Shown here: positions 26,874 through 37,300 of the stretch, in pieces
Position numbering within the stretch: the stretch's first letter is position 1
How the letters are laid out: each line of letters opens with the position of its first letter
Origin: Schaalia vaccimaxillae DSM 15804
Lineage (GTDB): Bacteria > Actinomycetota > Actinomycetes > Actinomycetales > Actinomycetaceae
DNA length: 64,000 nucleotides
Direction: 5' to 3'
NCBI RefSeq assembly: GCF_000420425.1
Contig: NZ_ATUX01000008.1
Coordinates: forward strand, 1-64,000
Notes under the pieces: model-generated
Told to the model about the DNA's origin: nothing
The model's database searches: none
Seen by the model: the letters and a program-made list of their open reading frames with translations, nothing else
Position numbers and translations under genes: made by a program

Positions 26874-27395
26874 TCAGGCCGCTTCGCCCTGCTTTTCGCG
26901 CAGAGCATCGATGGTGCGCACCGTCTTGGACGGGAGCGCGTTGAACGCGTACGCAGCCTGCGACATCTTGGCCTTCATGGCGCCGGCGGCCTTGGCCAGC
27001 AGCACCTCGCGAGACTCAAGCTCAGCAAGCTTCTTGACACCCTCGACGGACAGCGCTGCGCCGTCCATCGCGCCAGACTTCAGCACGAGTGCCGGGTTCT
27101 CCTTGGCAAAATCACGCAGCGTCTTGGCGGCCTCAACGGGCTCACCGGTGACGAAAGCGATGGCTGTCGGACCCTTGAGGTCCTCAGCGAGGAAGTCGAG
27201 TCCGACTTCCTGTGCTGCCAGCCGCGCCAGCGTGTTCTTCACCACGGCGTAGTTCGCGTTGTCGCCCAGTCCGCGACGCAGCTCCTTGAGCTGGCCGACG
27301 GTCAGGCCGCGGTACTCAGTCAGCAGGACAGCGTCGGACGCGCGGAAACGCTCCACGAGTTCGGCAACTGCTGCCACCTTGTCAGACCTCGCCAT
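26874..27395 (-). CDS. rplJ: 50S ribosomal protein uL10
   Basis: A 173-residue uL10, which anchors the bL12 stalk to the ribosome. It begins MARSDKVAAVAELVERFRASDAVLLTEYRGLTVGQLKELRR, and the C-terminal helix (EVLLAKAAGAMKAKMSQAAYAFNALPSKTVRTIDALREK) binds bL12 dimers. ATG at 27395 is chosen by the AAGGAGG box upstream; the longer frame runs through the leader hairpin. It is separated from rplK-rplA by about 13 kb of glycan genes. The leader carries an attenuator-like hairpin. Confidence 0.98.
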   Translation of the reverse strand: MARSDKVAAVAELVERFRASDAVLLTEYRGLTVGQLKELRRGLGDNANYAVVKNTLARLAAQEVGLDFLAEDLKGPTAIAFVTGEPVEAAKTLRDFAKENPALVLKSGAMDGAALSVEGVKKLAELESREVLLAKAAGAMKAKMSQAAYAFNALPSKTVRTIDALREKQGEAA

Positions 27396-27792
27396 GGTCC
27401 TCCTTCCAGATATGTGACCGCTGGGCAATGAAAAAGCCCGACACGCAGGATGGTGTCGGGCATGAAATGTCCGGTGTTTCCGCTGAGCGGTCACTCACTG
27501 TCCTGCGTCGGCTGCTTTCGCATTTCATTTTGGTTACCCAAAAGTCCGACGGTCTTCGGCGTATTCAAACTTAACAGGGACGAGGGCGAGCGCCAAGTCC
27601 GTGGGGTGTGAGTGTGGGCACGGCGACACAGCAAGAAGTGCGGAGAGGGCGGACGCCGACCGAGCCAAACGCAAAGCAGGACGGTTGTGGGCAGTAGCGT
27701 CTGATGTTCCAGGTCGACGCACGAAGTGGTGCGCAAGAGGCCCTCACTGCGGCGAGGTCCCCCACTGACGTAGCACTTCGGGCACGCAACGC
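27396..27792 (-). promoter_or_regulatory. rplJ leader and upstream region with attenuator hairpin
   Basis: On the minus strand GCCCGACAC and GTGTCGGGC (27453-27461 with 27436-27444) form a perfect 9-bp stem followed by TTTTTCATT (27431-27435), a standard intrinsic terminator placed 36 nt before the rplJ start. This fits the L10-type autoregulated leader in which free L10/L12 complex controls the operon. The remaining 27462-27792 contains no gene that I can support; the promoter should lie here but no convincing box pair was found. Confidence 0.65.
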
Positions 27793-28428
27793 TTATTCTG
27801 CTGAGATCTCTTCCGGCACTGGCTCAGGTGCAGGCGCGGGCTCAGGTTCAGGAGTCGGCGACGGTTCAGGGCCCGGCGTTGGTTCGGGGGCAGGCTCAGG
27901 AGCCGGTGCGGGTGTCGGTGCTGGTTGAGGGCTTGGAGCAGCGGGAGTCACCGGAGTCGGGGTGCTACCGCCCGTATTTGTCGACGTCTGGGGCTGCGAG
28001 AGCGTGTAGCTGGGGTAGAACGGCGAGTATCCCGGAGACAGGGGCGACGAAGGGAGATCACCAACAGTTGCAGGCGTTTCGCTCGGGCTCTCGAGGGCGG
28101 GCGTCGGTGTCTGAGCAGAGCTTCCAGACTGAGATTTCTGCGTGTTAGCAGCCTTTTTCTTTTTGTCCTCAGTCTTTGTGGTCTTCTTGGGGGTCTTTGT
28201 TGTTGTACTTTGAGGCGTCGATTGAGCTTCCTTAATGATGACGATGCTCTGTTCCTTGTCCGGTGAGGCCACGAACGCGAACGCGGCACCGGCTAGCCCT
28301 ACGACGATGAGAACTTCGACGACAAGGGGACCGAGGCGTCGCTTCCATCGGTCCCTCCTGTTGGGGATAGACGAGGACGCGCCGGCATTTCTCGCAGCTC
28401 GCATTTCTGAATCTTGGCTATTGACCAC
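27793..28428 (-). CDS. Membrane-anchored Pro-rich extracytoplasmic protein
   Basis: A 211-residue protein of unknown function. A basic N-terminus (RRDRWKRR) precedes one transmembrane segment (about 33-53, LVVEVLIVVGLAGAAFAFVA). A Lys/Thr-rich stretch (KTPKKTTKTEDKKKKAANTQK) follows, and the C-terminal half is Pro/Ala/Glu/Ser low complexity built from PAPEP-type units. Such proteins usually span the cell wall of Gram-positive bacteria. GTG at 28428 is chosen because GGAG lies 5 nt upstream. It is divergent from wecB. No catalytic motif is seen, and homology claims on such composition would be unsafe. Confidence 0.7.
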   Translation of the reverse strand: MVNSQDSEMRAARNAGASSSIPNRRDRWKRRLGPLVVEVLIVVGLAGAAFAFVASPDKEQSIVIIKEAQSTPQSTTTKTPKKTTKTEDKKKKAANTQKSQSGSSAQTPTPALESPSETPATVGDLPSSPLSPGYSPFYPSYTLSQPQTSTNTGGSTPTPVTPAAPSPQPAPTPAPAPEPAPEPTPGPEPSPTPEPEPAPAPEPVPEEISAE

Positions 28429-28585
28429 TCTGACTCCGAAAATAGTTTTCCTAACTACCAGGGTATATGGTGATTGCCGAAGACAGAAAGAGACCAACAC
28501 ATCTCACACGGATTTACAACACTCGTTTCTAATCGCGATACGATGCTTTTTGTTCCCACGACATTCTTGAGAAGGTTTTAGGTCC

Positions 28586-29734
28586 ATGCCCAAACGCATT
28601 ATGGTCATTTACGGTACTCGTCCGGAAGCTATCAAGTGTGCGCCGGTGATCAAAGCAATCGATGCCCATCCAGAATTAGAAGCAATTTCGGTTGTCACTG
28701 GACAGCATAAAGAGATGTTGTCACAGGTTAACAGCCTTTTTGAGATTACCCCTGATGCAGATTTAGATGTATTTGAGCAAGGCCAGAGTCTCAACCATCT
28801 TTCTGCGAAGATCCTTGATCGCCTCGACCCGATTTTTGACCAGTTTCATCCTGATGCAGTCCTTGTGCAGGGCGATACCACAACTGTCGCAATTGCAGCC
28901 ATAGCTGCCTTTTACCGAGAAATCCCAGTGGTCCACCTTGAAGCCGGACTGCGTTCAGGAAATTTAAAGTCTCCCTTCCCTGAAGAGGCGAATAGGAAAC
29001 TCGTCGGCCAGATCGCTGACCTACATCTGGCTCCAACCAAGCAGTCACGCGAAAATTTGTTGCACGATGGTATCCCTGCTGATCGTATTACTGTCACAGG
29101 GAATACTGTGATTGATGCATTGCATTACACGACCGAAAAGCCGGTTTCGTACCTCGATCCTCGGGTTGCTGAGGCCGTTTCTTCAGACCGACGCATTCTT
29201 CTGGTGACTGCGCATCGGCGCGAGAACTGGGGCGATCCGATGGTGCAAATCGGCAAGGCTTTGGGCGAAATTGCTTCAAAGTATCCCGATGATCTCATCA
29301 TCTACCCCGCCCACGGAAATCCAGCTGTACGCGCAGCAATCATGCCGTCTTTAGAAGGCCTAGAAAACGTGATTGTGACTGATCCACTTGACTACTTACA
29401 GTTCTCTAACCTCATTAATGCTGCCCACGTTGTTCTCACAGATTCGGGTGGCATTCAAGAGGAAGCTCCCAGTTTGGGAAAGCCTGTACTTGTTCTTCGG
29501 GAAAACACCGAGCGGCCCGAAGCAGTCACCGCAGGCACCGTCAAGCTCATCGGCACTGACCGCGAGGTCATTGTCTCCGAAGTCTCAATCTTGAAGTCCT
29601 CACAGGAGGCTTATGCCGCAATGTCAGAAGCAGTCAACCCTTATGGTGATGGAAAAGCGGCCGCGCGTTCTGCTGCCGCTGTGGCCGAGCTTCTTGGGGT
29701 CGGCACACGTTTGGACGAGTTCACAGCGGACTGA
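28586..29734 (+). CDS. wecB: UDP-N-acetylglucosamine 2-epimerase (non-hydrolysing)
   Basis: A 382-residue enzyme of normal length converting UDP-GlcNAc to UDP-ManNAc. Signature blocks are YGTRPEAIKCAPVI (start), VVTGQHKEML, VQGDTTT, HLEAGLRSGN, GNTVIDAL, VTAHRRENWG and LTDSGGIQEEAPSLGKPVLVLRENTERPEA. ATG at 28586 has a GAAGG box about 10 nt upstream. Its base composition is visibly more A+T-rich than the ribosomal genes beside it. It supplies ManNAc units to the surface glycan and, with wecC, ManNAcA. It is the only plus-strand gene in this half of the glycan locus. Confidence 0.96.
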   Translation: MPKRIMVIYGTRPEAIKCAPVIKAIDAHPELEAISVVTGQHKEMLSQVNSLFEITPDADLDVFEQGQSLNHLSAKILDRLDPIFDQFHPDAVLVQGDTTTVAIAAIAAFYREIPVVHLEAGLRSGNLKSPFPEEANRKLVGQIADLHLAPTKQSRENLLHDGIPADRITVTGNTVIDALHYTTEKPVSYLDPRVAEAVSSDRRILLVTAHRRENWGDPMVQIGKALGEIASKYPDDLIIYPAHGNPAVRAAIMPSLEGLENVIVTDPLDYLQFSNLINAAHVVLTDSGGIQEEAPSLGKPVLVLRENTERPEAVTAGTVKLIGTDREVIVSEVSILKSSQEAYAAMSEAVNPYGDGKAAARSAAAVAELLGVGTRLDEFTAD

Positions 29735-29895
29735 AAAGAGCTGCTCTGCACAGATTTACGGACGTAGCTTGCGGGGAATGCGCTCAACTCGCTAAGTGCA
29801 AGTAATCAGTGAAGTTCGTGCTGACACCGATATCTAGTAAAAGCCTTTTAGTCCCGTGATATCCATGCCAAAGATCCGTACAGGGTTGAGATACC
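29735..29895. other. Convergent intergenic gap wecB / asparagine-synthase-like remnant
   Basis: These 161 bp between two convergent genes hold no recognisable gene and no clear terminator hairpin for either side. Confidence 0.5.
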
Positions 29896-31603
29896 TCAGT
29901 ATCCCACGCGATTCGCCGGAGGCTTGCGAATCAGGCCGCGTAAGTAGTCAACATCCAGCACCTGAGATAGCTCCGACTGATCGAGAAGGTCAAGCATCGG
30001 ATTGATCCGTTTTTGAATGTATTCGAACTGCGGAACCAGGCGAGGCGGCATCTTGAGTTTTTTCGCAAACTCATGCTGTTGAGTTGTTGGCTGAGGGAGT
30101 GCCCATTTTTGTTGGCCGGGCTTTTGAGCCGCGTACTGCACAGGAGTGGGCACTCTTAACGTCGTTCTAAAGGCAGCGCGCGCAGGATTTCCATATATAT
30201 CAATATATGTTTGCGCGTAGCGCTCGGAGTCAAATGGGAGTGCTGCAAGCAGAGAATCCAATCTTCCAAGTGCTCTTAAACCAAGAAGGTTAGAATTACG
30301 AATCTCCCCGTCTAGATTCAGAGCAATTTTTGCAGCGAAAGGACTGTATAGCGGATCAAAACGTGGGATAAATCTAGAGAAAGAGCGGGATATTTCCCCA
30401 ACGTAGTAGCGATTACGCCCAGTGAGATACAAGTAGTCAAGCTGCGCAGCACTACGAATCCCCTTTTCACTAGCCCGATGGTGCTCATTTTCTAAGCCTT
30501 CATAGATAAGACTTTTCATTGGTTCCGACAGTATGGATTGAGAGCCAGATTTCCCCATCGCAAAAGAATCGAACATGTGTTCAGTGATTCTGTCAGGCGA
30601 ATTAAAAACTGACTCGCCTTTGTTATAGAACGAACGCAGGATCTCGCGGCCCCCGCCGCTGAGAACGATGCCTGGTGTTTGAACTCCCCAGATGGTTGCG
30701 GGCGATGACACGACACCCTCCGTCCATGCGAATGCGCCCCAGAGGTGCTCTTCCCACGACTCTGAAAGATTTTCTTCCGCGTATCCACTGTCATCAGTCG
30801 GTGTCAGGCTTAGGCTGGCACAGAGACGTCGTGAGCTATCAAATTCAGGTTCTCCTGCTTGCCCCGAGCAATAGTAGGAGAAACCCCGATCAACCCCAGC
30901 AGAACGCATGGCTGCAAGAACCAGTCGAGAGTCAAAGCCGCCTGTCAGATGCGCAATGCAGACTGTGCCAGTAGCGTCAGCAACGATCTGGCAGTTCTTG
31001 GCCCACTCTTGCGCCAGAGCATGAAGGGCATCATCAAGAGTCAATTCAGGTTGTGAAGATTCAGAGTATTCACAGAGGTTCATCCCGCGGCTATCGAAGG
31101 AGATCCAATGTCCTGCGGGCAGAACGGTAATGTCTTCATATGGGCTCAAACCGAACCAACCTGAACCTAATGTTCCAACAAGTATCGCGTATTTGATTGA
31201 TTTTTGGAGCGTGACACCGAAGCGGCTCAGAGTTTTCAGGAGGAGTTTGAGGTCCGAGCTGGCAGCAACAATCCGTTGCGCTGATAGAGGAACACGAGGC
31301 CGGCGCCAAGCGGATCCGGCAGTACGACGGCTTTGTTTCGTCCGTTGCAGGCACAAACTGTCAACGACCCTTTGATCTCTTTTCCTAGCTCGCCGAAATT
31401 ACCATCGGAAATTTGGGCTAAATCAAGCGCATGTTGATTGGAGATAAACTTCCCATTGAAGATCCCGCGCCGTGTACGCCCATCCAAGTCCACTTGGGGC
31501 AGGAGAAAACGAGGCGTGAGTGAAGTTCATTCACACTTTCCCCTGTGAAGATGCGCACTTTGTCATCTTGGTGAACAACCGCATTCGCATCGTTGGAAAT
31601 CAT
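29896..31603 (-). pseudogene. Asparagine-synthase-like amidotransferase/adenylating enzyme, two frameshifts
   Basis: Three consecutive frames join into one protein of about 565 residues. The first opens at ATG 31603 (strong GGAGG/GAGGA upstream) with ISNDANAVVHQDDKVRIF...LHSRLVFSCP. The second carries VDLDGRTRRGIFNGKFIS... VVLPDPLGAGLVFLYQRN. The third, from about 31278, continues IVAASSDLKLLLKTLSRFG into the synthase domain. That domain keeps the ATP pyrophosphatase motif as HLTGGFDSRLVLAAM and ends at 29896. Each junction needs one missing base, one of them at a CCCC run near 31500. The protein would modify a glycan or its precursor, but as read it is broken; assembly error is the main alternative. 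Confidence 0.72.
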
Positions 31604-31658
31604 GAGTTCCTCAGCCTCCTCGCAAGTCATCTAAAGATATTCGGAATGACATCTGGCG

Positions 31659-34391
31659 TTAAGGAATGCGTAAAGGCCGCGATCCGAATGCCTGACGTTT
31701 CCCATCAGCGCTGGGATCTGACCAATAGATGCGGAATCGATAAGTACCCGGCGCATCAATTTGAAGCTCCGCATAGCCGCCATGCAAAGGAATGACATCA
31801 CTGACATTGTCCTTGCCCTTCATGAGGCGCACGCTTCCTTTTGCCTTAGGCGGCATATCAACAACGATGCCCAATCTCTTTTCTTCCGCATCAAAGGAGA
31901 CTGATGAAGCCAAGATCGCTGGGTCAGCATCGGTTGGTTTACCAATCCCATCCTGCAGAAATGCAGCGAATGCCCTACCGAGCTGTGAATGTATGAGCCC
32001 CGGAAGATGCAGAAGTTTCGGCGCGTATCCGAGTTCGACCAGCGCGTCATGCAGGGGCACCGCATGACTTCGGTAGTGCCAATCTCTTTCACCGATGAGC
32101 TGAGTAATCTGAGTGTGACGAGTACCAGATCGCAGAAGGGCATGGATGAATTGGTTGAGCCATCTAACAGATGAACCAGACGAATCCCCCGCAATCGTCT
32201 CAAGAATATTTGGATGCTCTTTCGCCAGAAAATCACCAACACGGTATTGAGGCGCCCCGATGAGTACCCGACTCACGCCCAAGGAAAGACCGTGTAAGAG
32301 CGCAGCCGTTCCCCCTTTTGAGGAGCCGATTGTCATCACTCGTGAATTGTCAATACCAAGTCTGTGGATGGTGCGCCGTATTAGGGCCTGGACTGATCGA
32401 AACTCAGCAAGTTTTCTGTCCGTCGCAAGATAATATGCCCCTTGCGGCCCGAAATCATCCAGAATAAAGAGCTTTGCCCAATTATTTTTAGCCAACGAGC
32501 GCCGATAGTTGAATGTAAAATCTCCTTGTGGCACGAGGGCCGAGAAAACAACTTGTAAACCGGCGATTTTGTTATCGGCTGGAGATTCGAGGAGGTAGTT
32601 GACAGGCTTCTCAGCGAAGAAAGTTTCCCAACGAGAAGCGGGCGTCACTCCCCTATCAAATATTTGGAACTTACGGGTTCTCAGCTCCCAATCGACTGAA
32701 ATTTCAGCCGCGAAATACTCGAGAACCAAACAGGTCGATGGGATATGCTCCCCCATCTTCGGGAACTGCCACCCTTGGACAGGCGCCTTTTCTCGTCCTC
32801 TAACTGTGGTGACTGAATCTGGCGCGGTTCCACTCCATGTGAGTTCTGCGAGTTTTGTAATCCCGTCCGTATCAAAGAGCTCAATGCCCCAGCCGCGAAC
32901 TATGCATGTTATTTCTTCACCAAAATGCCAGAGCATCTGATAATGGTGTTCCTCGTCAGAAACGACCTTATCGTGCACACAGAATCCGCGCTCCTGCGTG
33001 TGGAGGGTGCTCGTCACTCTTCTATCCCAACGAACTCCCTCGTAGCGAGTGGTGTGCCCGGTGACCGAAAACTCCTCGCCTTCACCGCCCAGATCCTCCA
33101 TCCAGGTCTGGTCAAACTTATCGTCGGTTCTGGGCAATCCCAGACCATCGACGATCAGGGTATTGTGCGCAAAACTCGAATACGCATATTTTGTGAACGG
33201 ATCGGTGTACTGGTATCCATTTGGTCCAGCCTCGCGAATCAGTTCCTTTTGACCGTCTCGAAAATAGACACTGAGTTCATCGGAATGTTTATGGTAGTTC
33301 GCGTTATAAGCTGCCGAGAAGAGAAGGTAAGCGGAGTCTGCCGAGGCCCAAGATTCCCTCGCAATTGCGTACCCGGATTTGGGAGCAACAAACTTTTTAT
33401 CTGCAGGAAGTTTGCCCCTCTCACCATGAGTTACTGCTCCCAGAAATTGACGTTCACCAAATATTGTCACAGCTCGACCCGCTGGAACGCGTCCGGAGCG
33501 GGTGTCTGAAATTGGCGGGAATTCTCCCGTAGGGGTGACGATGTGGGCCGCGAAAGAGTCAGCTTTGATCAAAAGCTCTTCAAAGGCTGCGACGAATTCC
33601 TGCCTACCTGTCACTTCTGCATAGGCTTCAATCTTCGCTAAATAGTTGGAAACGAGAAGATGATACGTCGGATTATTCTCAACATGGATTCCTTCGCTCG
33701 TAAATGCGAAAGAAAAATATGATTCCAACCGCGTAAAGGCAAGCTCCTCGAGCTCAGGAACACCACCAGTGGGATCACTGAACGCTGAGTAAACCAATAA
33801 AGCAACATCTTGAAACATGCCATGGTTGTTCAACCCTGCATAAAAGTCAGGCTGGCAGAGCTTCGCAATGTCATTAGAAAGAATCTCACGAAGCTTCGCG
33901 GACATATCGGGACGTTCTTCCAGATCGTCAGCGAATACTTCCATGAAGTGAGTAAGGATCATTGCGCGCTGAGCCGTAGTCTCGTCATGGAATGCCATAG
34001 ATGTTGAATCAGCGCTAGCGTTCATCCAGGAATCGCACAGTCCGTGGAGTCGCTTCAACAGATCGTCGATTTGCGTAGCATCAAGGCTCGCATAAGCGCC
34101 GATCCACGATCTCAGAAAGAACCATCCATGAGTTTGACGGCCATCACTACGCGGCGCCGATGCATGCCAGATAGCGCCCCCGTCGTAAGGAACCCATCTG
34201 TTTCCTTCAAGGCGAATCAGATCCTCCTTAAGGAAACGCTGAACATCACGGACCGCCACATCGGCTTTAACTACCGTCAAAAACAGTTCAGTTGCTGTGC
34301 TTTTCCGTGAGATCCCAGCCAAAATTTCTCCATTGCAATAACAAATACGCGAACTCTTTATCGGAGGGTCAATGCACCATACCTTAAGCAA
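31659..34391 (-). CDS. Heparinase II/III-family protein fused to an alpha/beta-hydrolase-like domain
   Basis: A 910-residue protein. Residues about 60-600 have the heparinase II/III architecture: an alpha-helical toroid, HVENNPTYHLLVSNYL (catalytic Asn/Tyr/His region), then a beta-sandwich with HKHSDELSVYF and YSSFAHNTLIVDG. Residues about 610-800 look like a serine-hydrolase/Asp2-type domain (nucleophile elbow IGSSKGGTAAL, late His in LPGLIHSQLG). About 100 beta-rich residues end it. No signal peptide is seen, so it may act inside the cell on polymer or precursor. The start is uncertain: TTG at 34391 overlaps the glycosyltransferase stop by 8 bp; another TTG about 26 codons in has GGAG upstream. 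It is co-transcribed with its neighbours on both sides. Confidence 0.72.
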   Translation of the reverse strand: MLKVWCIDPPIKSSRICYCNGEILAGISRKSTATELFLTVVKADVAVRDVQRFLKEDLIRLEGNRWVPYDGGAIWHASAPRSDGRQTHGWFFLRSWIGAYASLDATQIDDLLKRLHGLCDSWMNASADSTSMAFHDETTAQRAMILTHFMEVFADDLEERPDMSAKLREILSNDIAKLCQPDFYAGLNNHGMFQDVALLVYSAFSDPTGGVPELEELAFTRLESYFSFAFTSEGIHVENNPTYHLLVSNYLAKIEAYAEVTGRQEFVAAFEELLIKADSFAAHIVTPTGEFPPISDTRSGRVPAGRAVTIFGERQFLGAVTHGERGKLPADKKFVAPKSGYAIARESWASADSAYLLFSAAYNANYHKHSDELSVYFRDGQKELIREAGPNGYQYTDPFTKYAYSSFAHNTLIVDGLGLPRTDDKFDQTWMEDLGGEGEEFSVTGHTTRYEGVRWDRRVTSTLHTQERGFCVHDKVVSDEEHHYQMLWHFGEEITCIVRGWGIELFDTDGITKLAELTWSGTAPDSVTTVRGREKAPVQGWQFPKMGEHIPSTCLVLEYFAAEISVDWELRTRKFQIFDRGVTPASRWETFFAEKPVNYLLESPADNKIAGLQVVFSALVPQGDFTFNYRRSLAKNNWAKLFILDDFGPQGAYYLATDRKLAEFRSVQALIRRTIHRLGIDNSRVMTIGSSKGGTAALLHGLSLGVSRVLIGAPQYRVGDFLAKEHPNILETIAGDSSGSSVRWLNQFIHALLRSGTRHTQITQLIGERDWHYRSHAVPLHDALVELGYAPKLLHLPGLIHSQLGRAFAAFLQDGIGKPTDADPAILASSVSFDAEEKRLGIVVDMPPKAKGSVRLMKGKDNVSDVIPLHGGYAELQIDAPGTYRFRIYWSDPSADGKRQAFGSRPLRIP

Positions 34392-37300
34392 GGCCTTGGA
34401 TAGCGCGCATCAAACGCTGAATGACCACATCTTGCCCATAGAGCTCACGGATAACGGCCGCATCCTGACCAGAGTCCCGCTTCCTGCCTGCCAAAATCTG
34501 GTTGGCCATTTGCTCAGCGGAAGACACCAACCATTCACGCGGATAGAGAAGATCGGAACCCGCCCACGCGAATGAAACGGGCGTCGCTCCCGAAGCCGCT
34601 CCATCAGCGATCGTGTAGTGGAAGGACTCAAAATCTGACACGGACAGAGCAATGCCGATCTTGCGATACCACTGAGCCATGTCCGACCCGTGGGGATCAA
34701 AGGTCACGGCATCAGGGAAACGTGCATTCAGCCTGTCAATCCGACTATATACCTCTTCGTAATACTCCATTTCCTCGGGCCTATTTGCCATCCACTCGTA
34801 CTCTTCAGGTCGTTTGCCCTTAATGAAGAGCCGATAGGTGGAATCAGTTTTCAAAAGTCGCTCGAGGACGTCGACCGCCAAATCAAGACGCTTGCGTTCT
34901 GGAACAATTCCAACAAGACCCAGATTATGCTCAGCACCATCAACCTTGGGCAGTTCCAGGTCTTCTACTGCAACCATATTCGGAATGACCACGGTTTTCT
35001 CTTCAGGCACACCGTGACTGATGACTGCGGCTTGTCGGATCAATTCGCCAATGAAAATGTACTGATCTACGCAGGCGTGATTGGCCCGCCGCATATATGG
35101 CCTGAAAATCTCTTGGAGGTGAATCCTGCAGAGAAGGCGCTGATGCGGACGCACATTCTTGGAATACCATTCAAGATTCCCAAGTCCCCACTCACACCAA
35201 ATGACATCTGCTTCCTCAAGCAGCTGCAGCGACTTGGTCTCATCGTGTCCGCTGTGTCCATGCCACTGATCGATAAGGACACGATTACCGTTCTTCTCCA
35301 AGGCTTCCAGTAAGGGCTGCATGAACTTCAGATCATGGCCTGCAACCAGAACAGTTTGCGCAAAAGAAGACTGCACATACGTTTCAACAGGCTCCGTGTA
35401 TTCTCGCTGGCCAGATAAAGGTGGCATTAGCAATGAGATTCCAGCTTCGGACTGCTGATCCAACCGGTGCCCGATAGCATCAAGGTCATCTCCCGTGGTT
35501 ACCGAGACGATTTCAGGTCGAATTCCGCCCGAGATACCAAAGCGGACAAGTTGGGTTAGTGGACCCTGATCATCGGCGGTAGTAGCTGCGATGGCTGGCC
35601 AGTGCCCATAGCGCGAGGACGACAAAAGATCCTCGAACCACGTACGCGGCAAACCAAGGGAGAATCTACCCATCCAATCAAGTCCGACGGGATCAAAGGA
35701 GGAGTGCTCTACGACAGCAATTCCGTACTTCTCAAGAAGAGTTCTCCCGTCCTCGTCAATACTGTGAGCGAAAACAGATAGAGGAACTACTGACTGCTTC
35801 AAAATCTCTTGTGCGGCCGGCTGATCGAGATTATCTACGATGAGGCCATACCTGAATTGGACGGTTGCTGGTGCAAAATCTAATCCAAGGGTTTGACCGA
35901 TGATTTTGAGAGCCGAATCAATGGTGTGAGAACGGTGGATCGCTCGTAACTGACGCCATGCCTCACGCAAACGTTCCTCGCCTGACGCCGTCCATGCCCT
36001 CAGATAGAGATCGACTTCTTCGCTGTTTTCAGCAACCGGAATCAAGCCGGAGAAAACTTCGTTGATTCCGCGGCCAGGACCCGATAGTACGACACCCCCA
36101 GAAGCGGCAATTTCTACGACCCTGCGGGAGAACATTGTGGGAGATTCTGTAACGGAGTTCACATTAATATGTGCAAGATGGCTTTTGTACGAAGCAAGAA
36201 CCTCGTCATAAGGAATGGCGCCACGAGAATATTCACGCAAACCTTCAGGAAACTGATAAGGCGAATCTGGATTATCGGCCTGGCGATCAAAAATTGTTAA
36301 TCCGTAAGGTTTACTAGCCTCAAGAAGTGTGCGAAGCACCTGAGAACGGTCCTTGTACCTATCACCGTAGTACGTACCTGCGTAGGCAACGGTCGAGGTA
36401 AATTCTCTGGTTGTTGGTAGAGGATTGTGAATCTTTGGTTGCGCATAGAAGGGCAAGGACGAGACGGTCTTGGTAACAGCACCAGGTAGCCCAAGATAGT
36501 CGGGGATGAGGTTTGCATCCGTCGTCAAGATGTGATCACACAGAGCAGCCGTGGCTTTAAAGCGCTCGAAATGCACCGGATCTTCTTTATTCCAGAACAC
36601 GGAAGGAATCCCACGGCTTCTGCATTCACAAAGCAGCGCAGAAATATCCTTGAACTCTTCATCTTCGTAGCGACCCACTCCTCGATGCCACTGGCCTGAA
36701 TTGCCTCGCCAAGCCGACTCAATGAATACAAAGTCCAGGTTCTCCGCTTCAAGTTGAGTCGCCCAGTTCTGCCGATCAAGAATGACAAGATCTGTCGAAG
36801 GGGCAAGAGTTTTAGTTGTGAACTCATCAGCGATCAAGCCGATTCGCGCGCGGCGATGTATCTGATGATTGGAGCGTCGGTCAGCACTCTGAGCTGCAGC
36901 TAGTGCGGCATGTTGAGACACCATGGTGGTGCCGATAATGTTCCAACGTCGTTCGTCAAGAGTCCACAGACGTGCCTGGCGTCCAATGATGTGCCTTAGA
37001 TCATCGTCGACGATCAGTTGTTCCAAGGCCGATGCTAGTTCGCCACTATCATCTGCCGTGAAAAGCAGCGCCCGTTCCTGAAACTCTCCCGCCAAATCAC
37101 GATGGGGGGCCACGTCCGACATGACAACGGCCTTCATTGCACTAAAGGCTTCAAGAGGCTTAAGCGGCGAAACCATCTCTGTCACAGCCAAACTTCGACG
37201 CGGAATCGGCATGATGTCAAAGGTGCTCAAGAGTCGAGGCATTTCATCGATTGGCAACCGACCAAGGAACTTAATCCTGTTTCCTGCCGACTGTCCGGCC

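Noticed and set aside
31418-31630. Short minus-strand frames at 31.2-31.6 kb as separate small genes
   Set aside because: They read as consecutive parts of one asparagine-synthase-like protein, so a frameshifted single gene explains them better.
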